Shown here piece after piece: positions 17,052-28,310 of a stretch of DNA of 64,000 nt. Every line of letters starts with the position of its first letter. The first letter of the stretch is position 1. Source of the stretch: Pseudomonas sp. R84 (GTDB taxonomy: Bacteria; Pseudomonadota; Gammaproteobacteria; Pseudomonadales; Pseudomonadaceae). The notes under the pieces are model-generated. The model was not told where the DNA came from. It was given only the letters and a program-made list of their open reading frames with translations, and did no database searches. The stretch is from NCBI RefSeq assembly GCF_009834515.1, contig NZ_CP019426.1, positions 5,277,001 through 5,341,000 on the forward strand, written 5' to 3'. The position numbers and the translations under genes are program-made.

Positions 17052-19580
17052 TCAGTTCTCCAGAGCCCGTAAAGTATCGACGGTTGCCTCGTGAAACAGC
17101 TGCAACGCCTCGCGCACTTGCCCGGCACTTTCCAGACCGAGCACCTGTTGCGCGATGATCTGACAATCCGCCAGCGCCAGTTCGCGCACTGCTGCCTTGA
17201 CCGGGGCGATCATCGGCACGCTCACCGACAACTCATCCACGCCCAACCCCAGCAACAGCGGCACCGCCAGACGTTCAGAGGCCATCGCCCCGCACACACC
17301 GACCCATTTGCCATGGGTGTGCGCAGCCTTCACAGTCATGGCGATCAGACGCAATACCGAGGGATGAAAACTGTCCGCCTGACTGGCCAGACGCGGATGA
17401 TCGCGATCCATCGCCAAGGTGTATTGCGTCAGGTCGTTGGTACCGATCGAGAAGAAATCCACCAGCGGCGCAAACAGATCCGCCATCAGCGCCGCCGCCG
17501 GCACTTCGATCATGATTCCCAGCTTCGGTCGTTGCGTTAGCCCTAACGCAAGGATTTCCTCGTCGAGCATCTGCCGTGCCAGACGCAGCTCCGAGAGTTG
17601 CGTGACCATCGGCAACATGATGTGCAAACGCGTCAGCTCGCCGCAGCCGAGCATGGCGCGGAACTGTTCACGCAATAACTGCGGGCGCTCCAGACACAAA
17701 CGAATGCCGCGCACGCCGAGGAACGGGTTGGTTTCGCTGTCCATCGGCACATAGGCCAGCGGTTTGTCGCCGCCGACATCAAGGGTGCGCACCACCAGAT
17801 TGTGCGCAGGTCCCACGCAGCGGGCGATGGCGCTGTAAGTAGCGACCTGTTCGTCATGGCTCGGCGCGTGATTGCGCCCCAGATAGAGAAATTCCGAACG
17901 CAGCAGACCGACGCCCGCGCCTCCCAAAGCCATGGCCTGCTCGGTTTCAGCCAATGAGGCGACGTTGGCCGACACCTCGACGTGATGCCCGTCACGGGTT
18001 CGCGCGGCGAGGGTCGCGTTGGCCAGTTCATGCTCATGGCGTTGGCGCTGTTGCGCGTGGCGCGCCTGCCATTGTTTGATCGCCGACGGGTCCGGATGCA
18101 CATGCAGTTCGCCCTTGTCGGCCTCAAGCAGTACTTGAGTGCCATTGCTCAGCGCGAGCATTTGCACCTGCACCCCGCAGATCGATGGCAGACCACAGGC
18201 GCGGGCAAGAATCGCCACGTGGCTGGTCGCGCCGCCCCCGACCGTAGCGAAACCCAGTACCTTGCTGGTATCGATGCCGGCGGTCTGCGAAGGCGTCAGT
18301 TGATCGGCAATCAGAATGCACCCTTGCGGCAGCTCCAGCACCTGATCACCAATCCCTAGAAGCAGCTTGAGCACGCGGCGCCCGACATCGGTCAGGTCCG
18401 CCGCCCGTTCGGCCAGCAGTGCACTGCCGAGTTGGCGAAACATGATCGCGGTTTCTTCAGTGGCGGCGCGCCAGGCGAAGGCCGCGCTTTTGCCCTCGTC
18501 GATCAACACTTGCGCCTGATCGAGCAGACCCGGATCTTCGAGCAGTTCCTGATGGGCCTTGAAGATCTCGGCTTCGGCTTCACCAGCAGCGGTATCACGC
18601 AGATGCTGCAAGGCCAGATCGGCTTCGATCAGGGCATTGGCGAGGGCTGCACACTCGACCTCTGCTCCGCCGCCGAACTCGCTGACGTCGAAGACCGGCT
18701 CGCTGATCTGCAGCACTTGGCCCAACGCCGAACCGGGTGACGCGCAGATGCCCCGCAGCAGCGTCAGCGTCTCGGTGGCGACGACATCGACAGGCGCCAC
18801 CGACGTCACCGTTTCACCGCAGCCCTCGGTCAGTAACCGGGTCAGCGTATTGATTGCCGCGTCAGCGTCATCGCCCACCGCACTGAGCCGCACGCTATCG
18901 CCAAAAGCAGTTTGCAACGCCATGATCGCCACCAGCGATTTGGCGTTGGCTTGAGCCTGCTGCTTATGCAGGTAAATCTTTGCCGTGAAGCCCTTCGCCG
19001 CTTGCGCGAACACCGCCGCCGGGCGCGCGTGCAAACCATTGGGATTGGGCAGTTTCAATGGTTGCGAGAAAACAACCTGCCCCTCTGACGCCCCGGCTTC
19101 CTCGCTGAGTGCCTGCGTGCTGGCTATTTCAAGCAACGGCTGACCGCTTTCGACCTGTCCGCTCGACGCGACGAGCCAGGTAAACGGCTCACCGCTGACC
19201 ACCAGCATCAACGTCATCAGGCTGCGCGCATGTCGGGCAATGTAATCGGCGTTGAACTCGATCAGGGCCTGCCCGGCAGCAACCCGTTGCCCCTCTTCGA
19301 CCAGACGGGTGAAACCTTGCCCGGCGAGGTTCACCGTATCCAGGCCGATGTGCATCAATACCTGCACGCCGTTGTCATCAGTGATGCTCACGGCATGCCC
19401 GCTGGCCTGGACGTTGCTAATGACCCCGGCCAAGGGTGCACACAGCGTCGACGAGGTCGGGTCGATGCATAGACCATCGCCGATCACGCGTCCGGAAAAT
19501 ACCGGATCGGGCACTTGCTCAAGCGCCATCAGGACACCGGACAAGGGAGCCAGCAGTTGCAAGGGTTGGGGTGTGGCCAT
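17052..19580 (-). CDS. Fused PTS protein EIIA(Glc)-HPr-Enzyme I, 842 aa
   Basis: Carries the whole soluble phosphorelay in one chain: an EIIA of glucose type (1-150, phospho-His H77 in VLMHIG), HPr (about 173-262, H184 in GLHARPA) and Enzyme I (from about 272; phospho-His H453 in GGGATSHVAILAR; PEP-site block WVGVCGAMASE near the end). Phosphate should flow PEP > H453 > H184 > H77 > the EIIB domain of TreP > trehalose. TreP lacks an EIIA, so this protein supplies it. The open frame extends to 19652, but MATPQPLQLLAPLSG at 19580 fits the family start. It stops 2 nt before the EIIB-like gene. The name varies between annotations (ptsP, ptsI or crr type). Confidence 0.93.
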   Translation of the reverse strand: MATPQPLQLLAPLSGVLMALEQVPDPVFSGRVIGDGLCIDPTSSTLCAPLAGVISNVQASGHAVSITDDNGVQVLMHIGLDTVNLAGQGFTRLVEEGQRVAAGQALIEFNADYIARHARSLMTLMLVVSGEPFTWLVASSGQVESGQPLLEIASTQALSEEAGASEGQVVFSQPLKLPNPNGLHARPAAVFAQAAKGFTAKIYLHKQQAQANAKSLVAIMALQTAFGDSVRLSAVGDDADAAINTLTRLLTEGCGETVTSVAPVDVVATETLTLLRGICASPGSALGQVLQISEPVFDVSEFGGGAEVECAALANALIEADLALQHLRDTAAGEAEAEIFKAHQELLEDPGLLDQAQVLIDEGKSAAFAWRAATEETAIMFRQLGSALLAERAADLTDVGRRVLKLLLGIGDQVLELPQGCILIADQLTPSQTAGIDTSKVLGFATVGGGATSHVAILARACGLPSICGVQVQMLALSNGTQVLLEADKGELHVHPDPSAIKQWQARHAQQRQRHEHELANATLAARTRDGHHVEVSANVASLAETEQAMALGGAGVGLLRSEFLYLGRNHAPSHDEQVATYSAIARCVGPAHNLVVRTLDVGGDKPLAYVPMDSETNPFLGVRGIRLCLERPQLLREQFRAMLGCGELTRLHIMLPMVTQLSELRLARQMLDEEILALGLTQRPKLGIMIEVPAAALMADLFAPLVDFFSIGTNDLTQYTLAMDRDHPRLASQADSFHPSVLRLIAMTVKAAHTHGKWVGVCGAMASERLAVPLLLGLGVDELSVSVPMIAPVKAAVRELALADCQIIAQQVLGLESAGQVREALQLFHEATVDTLRALEN

Positions 19581-19642
19581 GACGTCACCTGCAGTTTTAT
19601 TCTTTGAAGTGCCGATGGAGCGCGACGCGCCATCAGCATCGC

Positions 19643-20971
<1,329 letters not shown>

Positions 20972-22621
20972 TCAGGGATCGATCAGGTGCAGGACGAAGG
21001 ACTCGTAAGGTCGCAACGTCACCTGGCGCTTGCGCAACGCGCCCTCTGGATAATTGCTGATCAACTGGCGCTGGCTCATCGATTCACTGATGACCGTCGC
21101 CGGTAATTCCACTTCACAGGTTGTCCCGTAGAAGTTGTTCACCACCAACAGGCGCTCGGCATCACCTTCACGCACATACGCCCAGACTTGCGGATGTTCC
21201 GCCAGCAATTGTCGGTACAGCCCTTCGGTGATCAACGGCTCGTGGCGACGTAACGCGATCAGACGGCGGTAGTGATGCAACACCGATTCCGGATCATCGA
21301 TCTGGTGGGCAACGTTGATCTGCGCGGCATTCGCCGGCACGCCGATCCACGGTTCGACGCTACTGAAACCGGCGTTCGGGCCGGCGTCCCAGTGCATCGG
21401 TGTACGGCCGTTATCACGGGACTTCTGCATGATCGCCGCCATGTTGTCGGCATCGCTGCTGCCGGCTTCGCGCTTGAGGCGAAAGATGTTCAGCGTCTCG
21501 ACATCGCGATAATGCTCGATCGATTCGAACCCCGGATTGGTCATGCCCAACTCTTCGCCCTGATACACGAAAGGCGTGCCTTGGAGAAAATGCAATGCAG
21601 TGCCGAGCATCTTCGCCGAGAGCTCGCGGTGTTCGCCGTCATCGCCAAAGCGCGAAACCACTCGCGGTTGATCGTGGTTACACCAGAACAGCGCGTTCCA
21701 GCCACCGCCGGCCTGCATGCCGGTCTGCCAGTCGGACAGAATCCCCTTGAGCTGAAGGAAATCGAAGTCGGCGCGTACCCACTTCTGCAGGTTCGGATAA
21801 TCGACTTTCAAGTGGTGAAAGTTGAAGGTCATCGACAGTTCTTTAGACTGCGGATTCGAATAGCGAATGCAGTGTTCGAGGCTGGTCGATGACATCTCGC
21901 CGACATTGATCAGCTCGTGCCCTGCGAAGACTTCGCGGTGCATCTGCTGCAAGTACGCGTGGACATTCGGCCCGTCGGTGTAGAAGCGTCGGCCATCACT
22001 GCTGTCCTCGGGAAAGTCTTCGGGCTTGGAGATCAGATTGATCACGTCCAGCCGAAAACCACCCACACCCTTGTCTCGCCAGAACTGCATCATCCGGAAC
22101 ACTTCGGCACGCACCTGAGGGTTGTCCCAATTCAGGTCGGCCTGGGTGTGGTCGAACAGGTGCAGGTAATACTGACCGGTCTGGGCCTCGTACTCCCAGG
22201 CGGAACCGCCGAACTTGGATTCCCAGTTGTTCGGCTGATCACGCCAGATATAGAAGTCACGGTAAGGGTTGTCGAGGCTGCTGCGCGCCTGCTGGAACCA
22301 GATGTGTTCGATCGAGGTGTGATTGACCACGATGTCGAGCATCAGCTTGATCCCGCGCTTGCCCGCTTCGGCGATCAGCAATTCACAATCGGCCATGCTG
22401 CCGTAGCTCGGGTCGATGGCGTAGTAATCGCTGATGTCGTAGCCATTATCACGCTGCGGCGAACGCAGAAACGGCGTGATCCACAAGCAATCGACACCCA
22501 GCCAGTGCAGGTAGTCGAGCTTGGCGACGATACCGAGCAGATCACCTGTCGGGTTGCCGGCGTGGCTATGAAAACTCTTCGGGTAGATCTGGTAGATCAC
22601 CGAACGCTGCCAGTCTTGCAT
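20972..22621 (-). CDS. treC: Trehalose-6-phosphate hydrolase, 549 aa
   Basis: A GH13 alpha-phosphotrehalase that splits the imported trehalose 6-phosphate into glucose and glucose 6-phosphate. The start MQDWQRSVIYQIYPKSF is characteristic of the oligo-1,6-glucosidase/TreC group. Catalytic motifs run in order: DIVVNHTS, GFRLDVIN (nucleophile Asp), INVGEMSS (acid/base Glu) and WCNHDQPR (third Asp). Length is typical. It is 43 nt downstream of treP. The full PTS context argues for TreC rather than a plain glucosidase. Confidence 0.93.
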   Translation of the reverse strand: MQDWQRSVIYQIYPKSFHSHAGNPTGDLLGIVAKLDYLHWLGVDCLWITPFLRSPQRDNGYDISDYYAIDPSYGSMADCELLIAEAGKRGIKLMLDIVVNHTSIEHIWFQQARSSLDNPYRDFYIWRDQPNNWESKFGGSAWEYEAQTGQYYLHLFDHTQADLNWDNPQVRAEVFRMMQFWRDKGVGGFRLDVINLISKPEDFPEDSSDGRRFYTDGPNVHAYLQQMHREVFAGHELINVGEMSSTSLEHCIRYSNPQSKELSMTFNFHHLKVDYPNLQKWVRADFDFLQLKGILSDWQTGMQAGGGWNALFWCNHDQPRVVSRFGDDGEHRELSAKMLGTALHFLQGTPFVYQGEELGMTNPGFESIEHYRDVETLNIFRLKREAGSSDADNMAAIMQKSRDNGRTPMHWDAGPNAGFSSVEPWIGVPANAAQINVAHQIDDPESVLHHYRRLIALRRHEPLITEGLYRQLLAEHPQVWAYVREGDAERLLVVNNFYGTTCEVELPATVISESMSQRQLISNYPEGALRKRQVTLRPYESFVLHLIDP

Positions 22622-22664
22622 GGCTCATTTCCCTCTTGAATTTTACGAGCTCCTACAGATCGAT

Positions 22665-24107
22665 TCAGGCAACCCGATAACCGGGCCGGACAATCTTCAT
22701 GCTCAATGCACAGGTCAGAACAAACGGCACGAGCATGGCAATCAGCATCCCCAGCACAAACATCGGGATGTACTGCGGAATGATCGAGATGAATCCCGGC
22801 AGGCCACCGACGCCGATGGCCGAGGCCTGAACCTTGTTCAGCGAAAGGAATACGCAGCCCAGCGCCGAGCCGGTGAGCGCGGCATAGAACGGAAATTTGT
22901 AACGCAGGTTGACCCCGAACATCGCCGGCTCGGTGATACCGAAGTAGGCGGAAATCGCCGAGGTCGACGCCATGCTCTTGTCCCGCGCATTACGGGTCAT
23001 CCAGAACACCGCCAGGGCGGCACTGCCCTGAGCGAGATTGGACATGACGATCATCGGCCAGATGAAGGTGCCGCCCTGGGTCGAGATCAATTGCAGATCG
23101 ACCGCGAGAAACATGTGGTGCATGCCGGTGATCACCAGCGGCGCATACAGCAGACCGAAAATCGCGCCACCCACCATCGGCGCCAGGTCAAACAGCATGA
23201 CCAGCCCTTCGGTGATAAAGATTCCGATGTGGCGAGTCACCGGGCCGATTACCGCCAGCGCCAGCACGCCGGTGACGACGATGGTGGTGATCGGAACCAC
23301 GAGCAACTGAATCGCGTTGGGCACGCGTGCGCGCAGCCATTTTTCGATGACGCTCATCACGTAGGCGGCCAGCAGAATCGGCAGGATCTGCCCCTGGTAA
23401 CCGACCTTTTCCACCTGGAACAACCCGAGAATGTCGAAGTACGGCAGTTGCTGCCCGTCCAGCCCGGCCACGGCCTTGCCGTAGTTCCAGGCGTTGAGCA
23501 GATCGGGATGCACCAGCATCAGACCGAGCACGATGCCGAGGATCTCGCTGCCGCCAAAGCGTTTGGCCGCCGACCAGCCCACCAGCGCCGGCAAAAACAC
23601 GAACGAGGTGTTGGCCATCAGGTTGATCAGGCTCCACAGCCCGTCGAGTTTCGGGTAGGCATCGAGCAGGGTTTGCCCTTCGATGAACATACCTTTGGCG
23701 CCGAGCAGATTGTTGATGCCCATCAACAGGCCGGCAATGATCAGCGCCGGCAGGATGGGCATGAATACGTCGGAAAACACCCGCACCAGACGCTGCATGG
23801 CGTTGATCTTTTCGGCGCTTTTCTGTTTGACGTCAGCGATGGTCGACGCCGCGAGACCGGTCTGCCGACGCAATTCGGCATAGACCTTTTCCACGTCACC
23901 CGGACCGATCACCACCTGATAGAGGCCACCGGTGAAGAACGAGCCTTTGACCAGATCGATCTGGTTGAGCGTGGCGCTGTCGACCAGGCTCGGGTCCTTC
24001 AGGGCCAGTCGCAACCGCGTGACGCAATGGGCGCCCTGTTCGAGGTTGTCGCTGCCACCGAGGCTCTGCAGCAATTGCGCGGCGATGTTCGGGTAGTCGT
24101 GGCTCAT
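22665..24107 (-). CDS. treP: Trehalose PTS permease, EIIBC, 480 aa
   Basis: The N-terminal EIIB domain (1-85) has the phospho-Cys in AHCVTRLR. The EIIC membrane part (about 105-475) has eight to ten hydrophobic segments, with the family blocks GMFIEGQTLLDAYPKLDG, ITGMHHMFLAVD and GITEPAMFGVNLR. It imports and phosphorylates trehalose in the inner membrane. There is no EIIA domain; the fused EIIA-HPr-EI downstream provides it. First gene of the operon, with its start about 54 bp from the nearer TreR-type operator. Confidence 0.93.
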   Translation of the reverse strand: MSHDYPNIAAQLLQSLGGSDNLEQGAHCVTRLRLALKDPSLVDSATLNQIDLVKGSFFTGGLYQVVIGPGDVEKVYAELRRQTGLAASTIADVKQKSAEKINAMQRLVRVFSDVFMPILPALIIAGLLMGINNLLGAKGMFIEGQTLLDAYPKLDGLWSLINLMANTSFVFLPALVGWSAAKRFGGSEILGIVLGLMLVHPDLLNAWNYGKAVAGLDGQQLPYFDILGLFQVEKVGYQGQILPILLAAYVMSVIEKWLRARVPNAIQLLVVPITTIVVTGVLALAVIGPVTRHIGIFITEGLVMLFDLAPMVGGAIFGLLYAPLVITGMHHMFLAVDLQLISTQGGTFIWPMIVMSNLAQGSAALAVFWMTRNARDKSMASTSAISAYFGITEPAMFGVNLRYKFPFYAALTGSALGCVFLSLNKVQASAIGVGGLPGFISIIPQYIPMFVLGMLIAMLVPFVLTCALSMKIVRPGYRVA

Positions 24108-24160
24108 GCTTGTTCTTCCGCTGGGATTGTTGTTATTGGCAGCACGCCGAAGCGAAAAAT

Positions 24161-24202
24161 ACTCGTCTGTACGAGTTAATGCAACAACTCGTACAGACGA
24201 GT
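24161..24202. promoter_or_regulatory. Double operator between treP and treR (nested perfect palindrome)
   Basis: Two 16-bp dyads, ACTCGTctgtACGAGT (24161-24176) and ACTCGTacagACGAGT (24187-24202), have centres 26 bp apart. The whole 24161-24203 block is itself a perfect palindrome with 17-bp arms. A half-site ACTCGT occurs again at 24245. The position in the divergent spacer fits binding of the adjacent GntR-family TreR. TreR as the ligand is inference. Confidence 0.8.
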
Positions 24203-24341
24203 TTGTTTATGTATGTTCCCGCCAGACCGAAGACGAATTTTCCTACTCGTCCCTAAGGCGATTTCCATCGTCCACATGGACAAAGCCCTACCCTGGCCGT
24301 AAGGTTCGAAGCTTTGAGCACCGTCGGCACCGAGCCTCCCC

Positions 24342-25046
24342 ATGAGCAAATACAACCAGATCTATAGCGATCTGCTGGCCAGCATCACGACTGAACGCCT
24401 GGAGCGCGGCGCCCGCTTGCCCTCTGAAACCGAACTGATGGACAGCTATCAGGCCAGCCGTGGCACGGTGCGCAAGGCTATCGAACTGCTTCAGGAGCGC
24501 GGCTTTGCGCAGAAGATCCACGGCAAGGGCACCTTCGTGCTTTCGACCAACCCGATCGAGTTTCAGCTCGGTGGCATCGTCAGCTTTCAAGAGACCTACC
24601 CACGCCTGGGCAACGACGTCAGCACCGAAGTGGTCGAAATGAGCCAGATCCCGCTCGAAGGCGCCCTGCTTGAGCACATCCATGCCGAACCGGGCAGCCT
24701 CATCACGCGGATCAAGCGTGTGCGGCGGATTGACGGCAAACGGGTCATCCTCGACATCAACCATTTTGTCAGCGAAGTGATTCCCGGCCTGTCTCTCGAT
24801 ATCGCCGAACAGTCGATCTACGCCCATATCGAACAGACTCTGCAGTTACAGATTGCCTACGCCCAACGCACCATCGAAGCCGTGCCGCGCAGCAAGGACG
24901 ATCAACTGCACCTGGACCTCGACGGCCAGAGCCATGTGATCGTGGTCAGCAACCAGACCTTCCTTCAGGACGGTCGTCAGTTCGAGTACACCGAATCACG
25001 GCACACCCTCGACAAGTTCTACTTTTCCGACGTAGCCCGACGCTGA
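24342..25046 (+). CDS. treR: GntR/HutC-family repressor TreR, 234 aa
   Basis: The N-terminal winged helix-turn-helix (about 5-70) contains ARLPSETELMDSYQASRGTV and ends in GKGTFV, both family marks. The rest is a UTRA ligand domain (FQETYPRLG..., ITRIKRVRRIDGKRV, YTESRHTLDKFYF). It probably senses trehalose 6-phosphate and represses treP and itself through the dyads at 24161-24202. Divergent from the operon it is expected to control. Confidence 0.92.
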   Translation: MSKYNQIYSDLLASITTERLERGARLPSETELMDSYQASRGTVRKAIELLQERGFAQKIHGKGTFVLSTNPIEFQLGGIVSFQETYPRLGNDVSTEVVEMSQIPLEGALLEHIHAEPGSLITRIKRVRRIDGKRVILDINHFVSEVIPGLSLDIAEQSIYAHIEQTLQLQIAYAQRTIEAVPRSKDDQLHLDLDGQSHVIVVSNQTFLQDGRQFEYTESRHTLDKFYFSDVARR

Positions 25047-25148
25047 CCCCCGCACGTTTCGAACAACAATGTGCGGTACATATGTAGTGCACTCCACTTG
25101 AGTGAACAGGCCATGCTTGGCCTTCATTTTCTCAAGGATGGAGAAAGC

Positions 25149-28100
25149 ATGAACGCCCACCTACCACCGCCCCTGCCTAACGCCGCGGACAAAGCGGCTC
25201 TGAAGAAGATCGCCTTTACTGTCGTGCAAAACTGCCCCGGCCTGCAGGAAGCAGCACAGCAAGCTGCCCGTGATCTACTGGAAGCAAACGGCTTGTCGAG
25301 CCTCGATCCGGATCAGGTTTACTTCCATCGTTTCAAGACTGCCCAGAGCAGCGTCCACACGTTTACCGGTTGGGAGCACATCGATGAAAAGCCCTACGAA
25401 TCGATGACCCTGACACAGCTGGTTATTCATCGTTTTCGCGCGACCGACCAGGACAACGCCGATCTTCTCGACCTGTACGGCGGTTTTTATACAAAAGGTC
25501 CGCAAACCGGGAATTTCGACGAAAAAAATCAGGTGCGACTGCATGGCAACGAGGTTTTGAAAGCGTTCTGGAGCCTCGATTTCAGTGGTCACTACACCGC
25601 CATCCTGACGGACTTCTGGAACACTCACGCCGACGATTTCCGCACCTTGGCCAAATGCAATTTTCTCAACAGGGCGGTGCAGGCTCTGGATCTTGGGCAG
25701 CTCACCAGTCATGACTTTCAATGGCTGGTAAATTCAGTGGTGGGGCCTGTCAGTTGGCCGGTCACCCTGAACATGCTGCAAGCGAGTCGAACTGCAACGG
25801 GGGATGTTTATGCCTTTGACGTCGACGGGCATGTCGCCACTCGGTTGCTGCGCATTGTTGACTCTGCGGGTCGGCAGATTATCTATCTGCCCGGTGAGGC
25901 CGAAGCATTCGTGATCAAGGACACGGCGGCGGATCTGCATTGGTGGGTGCTGGAGCAGATGAACGACGCGAAACGCCGCGCGTCCTTCCTGGATCACTTT
26001 GCCCTCGCCGACCGTCAACACATGAGCGAGAACGTGACCGATCTGATGAATCGCCTGGTGGGCACTTGGGGCCGGTCCGATCATCACCTGATCAACCGTA
26101 CAAACCTGGTGCTGACCGATGATGCATTCAGTTGGCTGCGCGACTCGACTCGCCAGGCGATGTTTGCAGAAGCCCAACTGTCGCTGACATCCAATGGCGA
26201 TCTGCGCAAAAAGCTGTGGATCGGCTACCTGAGTGGGGGCCTCAAGGTGTTCGGGCCGATGGCCACTGTCGGTTGGCCACTGGCATTGCCAGTGATTGGC
26301 GCCACCCTCGCCAGCATGGGTCTGAATATCGATCAGGCACAAAACGGCAAGACAAGGGCCGAGCGCAAGGCCGGCTTGCTGGGCGCAGTCTTGAGTGGCA
26401 TCAACCTGTTATTCAACCTCCCATTACTTATCGACACCGGGTCGATGCTGGAGGTTGGCGCAGAAGTCGAGGCGGCGGAGGCCGTAGAAATGGCCGAGTA
26501 CAACGAAGCCTTGAGTCCTGCTGTCGAGAGCGACAACCCATCGCCAATCATGGTGCCGGACGATGTCGATATCACCCTGCCGAATCTTCACGAGACCGTG
26601 CTGATCCCGGCGCAAAAAACCGCACCGCCGCCGGTGCCCGAACGCTATCAATGCAACGAGTTGCTCGACGGCACAGCACTCGACGAAGAGTCCGGGAAAT
26701 ACCACGGTGTTTACCGTCTCGACTCCGATCCGCCCTACGCCATTCTGATGAATGACACTCCCTACTATGTGCGCTACTTCGCCAATTCTCGCGGTAGTGG
26801 TGATTGGGCAATCGTTGACCCGGAGCGACCCAATCAGTTTGTCCACGCCTTACCGGTCCGCCTCAATGGCGCAGGCGAGTGGGAGCGGATGCCTGCACTG
26901 GGACTCAAAGGAGGCGGTCAATGCATGGGCAAAAAATGCACCCCGGATATCGAACTCGATACCTTCGAACCCGTACCGCCCGAGATACCCGCAGAAGAGG
27001 CGGCAGAACCGCAGCCCTCGACATCGCGCCCTCCACGTCCGGTGAACAGCGCCTACGACATCGATCCGCTCGTGCGCCGTTCGATAAGAGGCTGGGCGTT
27101 GAACCTCAACGAAACCCATGCCCAGTTACAGCCCGACGGGGCCGGTGGCTTTGGCATGGACGACCCGTTCGAGCTGCATGCCGTTGGTAAACGCCTGCTA
27201 CTGCAGAGTTCAGCCAGAAGCTTTTTCAAGAATCTGCCGTGGATGATCCAGCCCGCGCGGCCAACGCTGCCCGAGCTCAGCGGCTCGATGCCACTGGCCG
27301 AACTTGTCGATGGCATTTTTGAAAACGCATCAGGTCTGGTGGTAGGAGAAACCCTTGATCGCATCGCCAGCATGCGTTTTCTGATTGAAAGCATGCCGGC
27401 ATTGGCCCGCCACGCGAAAACCCTCTACCTGCGCGGGCTGCTCAGTGACTTCGCTCAGGTTGAACTGAATCGCTACTTCACCAGTGGCATTATGTCCGCG
27501 GACCTGCGCAGTTATTTGATCAGTCTCGGCACCGATCCGGGCGGTCGTTTCAACCCACTGAAACTGGTTCAGATAGCAGGAGCGAACGGGGTTCGAGTCC
27601 AGGCGCTCGACTGCGCCGCGAGCTACAAAATGAAAACACCTCTGCCCTCCGTCGACGAGCAAATGATGAGCACCTACCTGACAAACAACATCATGACCGG
27701 CGACGTCTACCTCAACAGCCCGCAGAAATGGATTGTCGTGACGGATGCTCAAAACACCAACACCTTCAGAGGACTACTGGGTGTCAGTGAGTTGAAGGGA
27801 GCAATCGGCCTGAGAATCGCTGAAGTCGGCCCCGGTGAAGACCTGGGCGTTGATGTCGATCCGGGTATTGAAGTACCACGCGGCAGCTCGCCCGGCGGCG
27901 CTGTCAGGCAAGGTAATCCGGACCTTCTGCGCGCCGACTTGCGATTGAAAGTTCAGGCACCTGAGCAGGCCTGGAGCGAGGAGACGCTGGAGAATCTTTT
28001 GTACAGGCGTGGCATGTATCTGTTTGAAAAAGCGGGGGACAGCTACACGCTGATCCACCGCAGCAAACAAGGCATGCTCCAGCGCACGCCGATAACTCGA

Positions 28101-28235
28101 TTGAGCGACGGCAAAGTCTCCCTTCACCGACCTGCGTGGCAGCGGGTGAATGACATCGCGTACGCCAACCTGAAGGACATGTCTCAGCGGCTGTCCGATA
28201 CCGGACTGATATTGCGTAGCCGGATCCCTGATTGA
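25149..28235 (+). CDS. Toxin-like protein with degenerate TIKI/RRSP-like domain, copy 1, 1028 aa
   Basis: The helical N-terminal part (1-350) has FHRFKTAQSS and LTQLVIHRFRATDQDNADLL blocks that recall dermonecrotic-toxin N-terminal domains. A hydrophobic region spans about 365-430 (GWPLALPVIGATLASMGLNI). A compact domain at about 499-590 runs from RYQCNELL to LKGGGQC. The C-terminal domain (725-890) aligns with the giant toxin at 2110, but the active-site residues read E734, L736 (for His) and N869 (for His). A tail (RGMYLFEKAGDSYTLIHRS) is shared with the other two proteins. ATG 25149 follows GGAG at good spacing; the extension to 25071 has none. No signal peptide, immunity gene or secretion gene is nearby. 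It is roughly 60% identical by eye to the next gene. Confidence 0.8.
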   Translation: MNAHLPPPLPNAADKAALKKIAFTVVQNCPGLQEAAQQAARDLLEANGLSSLDPDQVYFHRFKTAQSSVHTFTGWEHIDEKPYESMTLTQLVIHRFRATDQDNADLLDLYGGFYTKGPQTGNFDEKNQVRLHGNEVLKAFWSLDFSGHYTAILTDFWNTHADDFRTLAKCNFLNRAVQALDLGQLTSHDFQWLVNSVVGPVSWPVTLNMLQASRTATGDVYAFDVDGHVATRLLRIVDSAGRQIIYLPGEAEAFVIKDTAADLHWWVLEQMNDAKRRASFLDHFALADRQHMSENVTDLMNRLVGTWGRSDHHLINRTNLVLTDDAFSWLRDSTRQAMFAEAQLSLTSNGDLRKKLWIGYLSGGLKVFGPMATVGWPLALPVIGATLASMGLNIDQAQNGKTRAERKAGLLGAVLSGINLLFNLPLLIDTGSMLEVGAEVEAAEAVEMAEYNEALSPAVESDNPSPIMVPDDVDITLPNLHETVLIPAQKTAPPPVPERYQCNELLDGTALDEESGKYHGVYRLDSDPPYAILMNDTPYYVRYFANSRGSGDWAIVDPERPNQFVHALPVRLNGAGEWERMPALGLKGGGQCMGKKCTPDIELDTFEPVPPEIPAEEAAEPQPSTSRPPRPVNSAYDIDPLVRRSIRGWALNLNETHAQLQPDGAGGFGMDDPFELHAVGKRLLLQSSARSFFKNLPWMIQPARPTLPELSGSMPLAELVDGIFENASGLVVGETLDRIASMRFLIESMPALARHAKTLYLRGLLSDFAQVELNRYFTSGIMSADLRSYLISLGTDPGGRFNPLKLVQIAGANGVRVQALDCAASYKMKTPLPSVDEQMMSTYLTNNIMTGDVYLNSPQKWIVVTDAQNTNTFRGLLGVSELKGAIGLRIAEVGPGEDLGVDVDPGIEVPRGSSPGGAVRQGNPDLLRADLRLKVQAPEQAWSEETLENLLYRRGMYLFEKAGDSYTLIHRSKQGMLQRTPITRLSDGKVSLHRPAWQRVNDIAYANLKDMSQRLSDTGLILRSRIPD

Positions 28236-28273
28236 GGCTCTCCGGTTAAACATGAGCAGGGGAAACCCGACAA

Positions 28274-28310
28274 CAAAAAATGCCCGTCAGCAAAACTGAC
28301 GGGCATTTTT
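28274..28310 (+). terminator. Rho-independent terminator after toxin-like copy 1
   Basis: An 11-bp perfect stem, ATGCCCGTCAG / CTGACGGGCAT, with loop CAAAA and a T run, about 40 nt after the stop. An A run on the left makes it usable from both sides. The rest of the spacer to 28486 holds the leader that resembles the one before copy 1. Confidence 0.9.

Noticed and set aside
27591..27600. GTTCGAGTCC, which looks like a tRNA T-loop
   Set aside because: It lies inside the toxin-like coding frame and has no flanking acceptor, D or anticodon arms.
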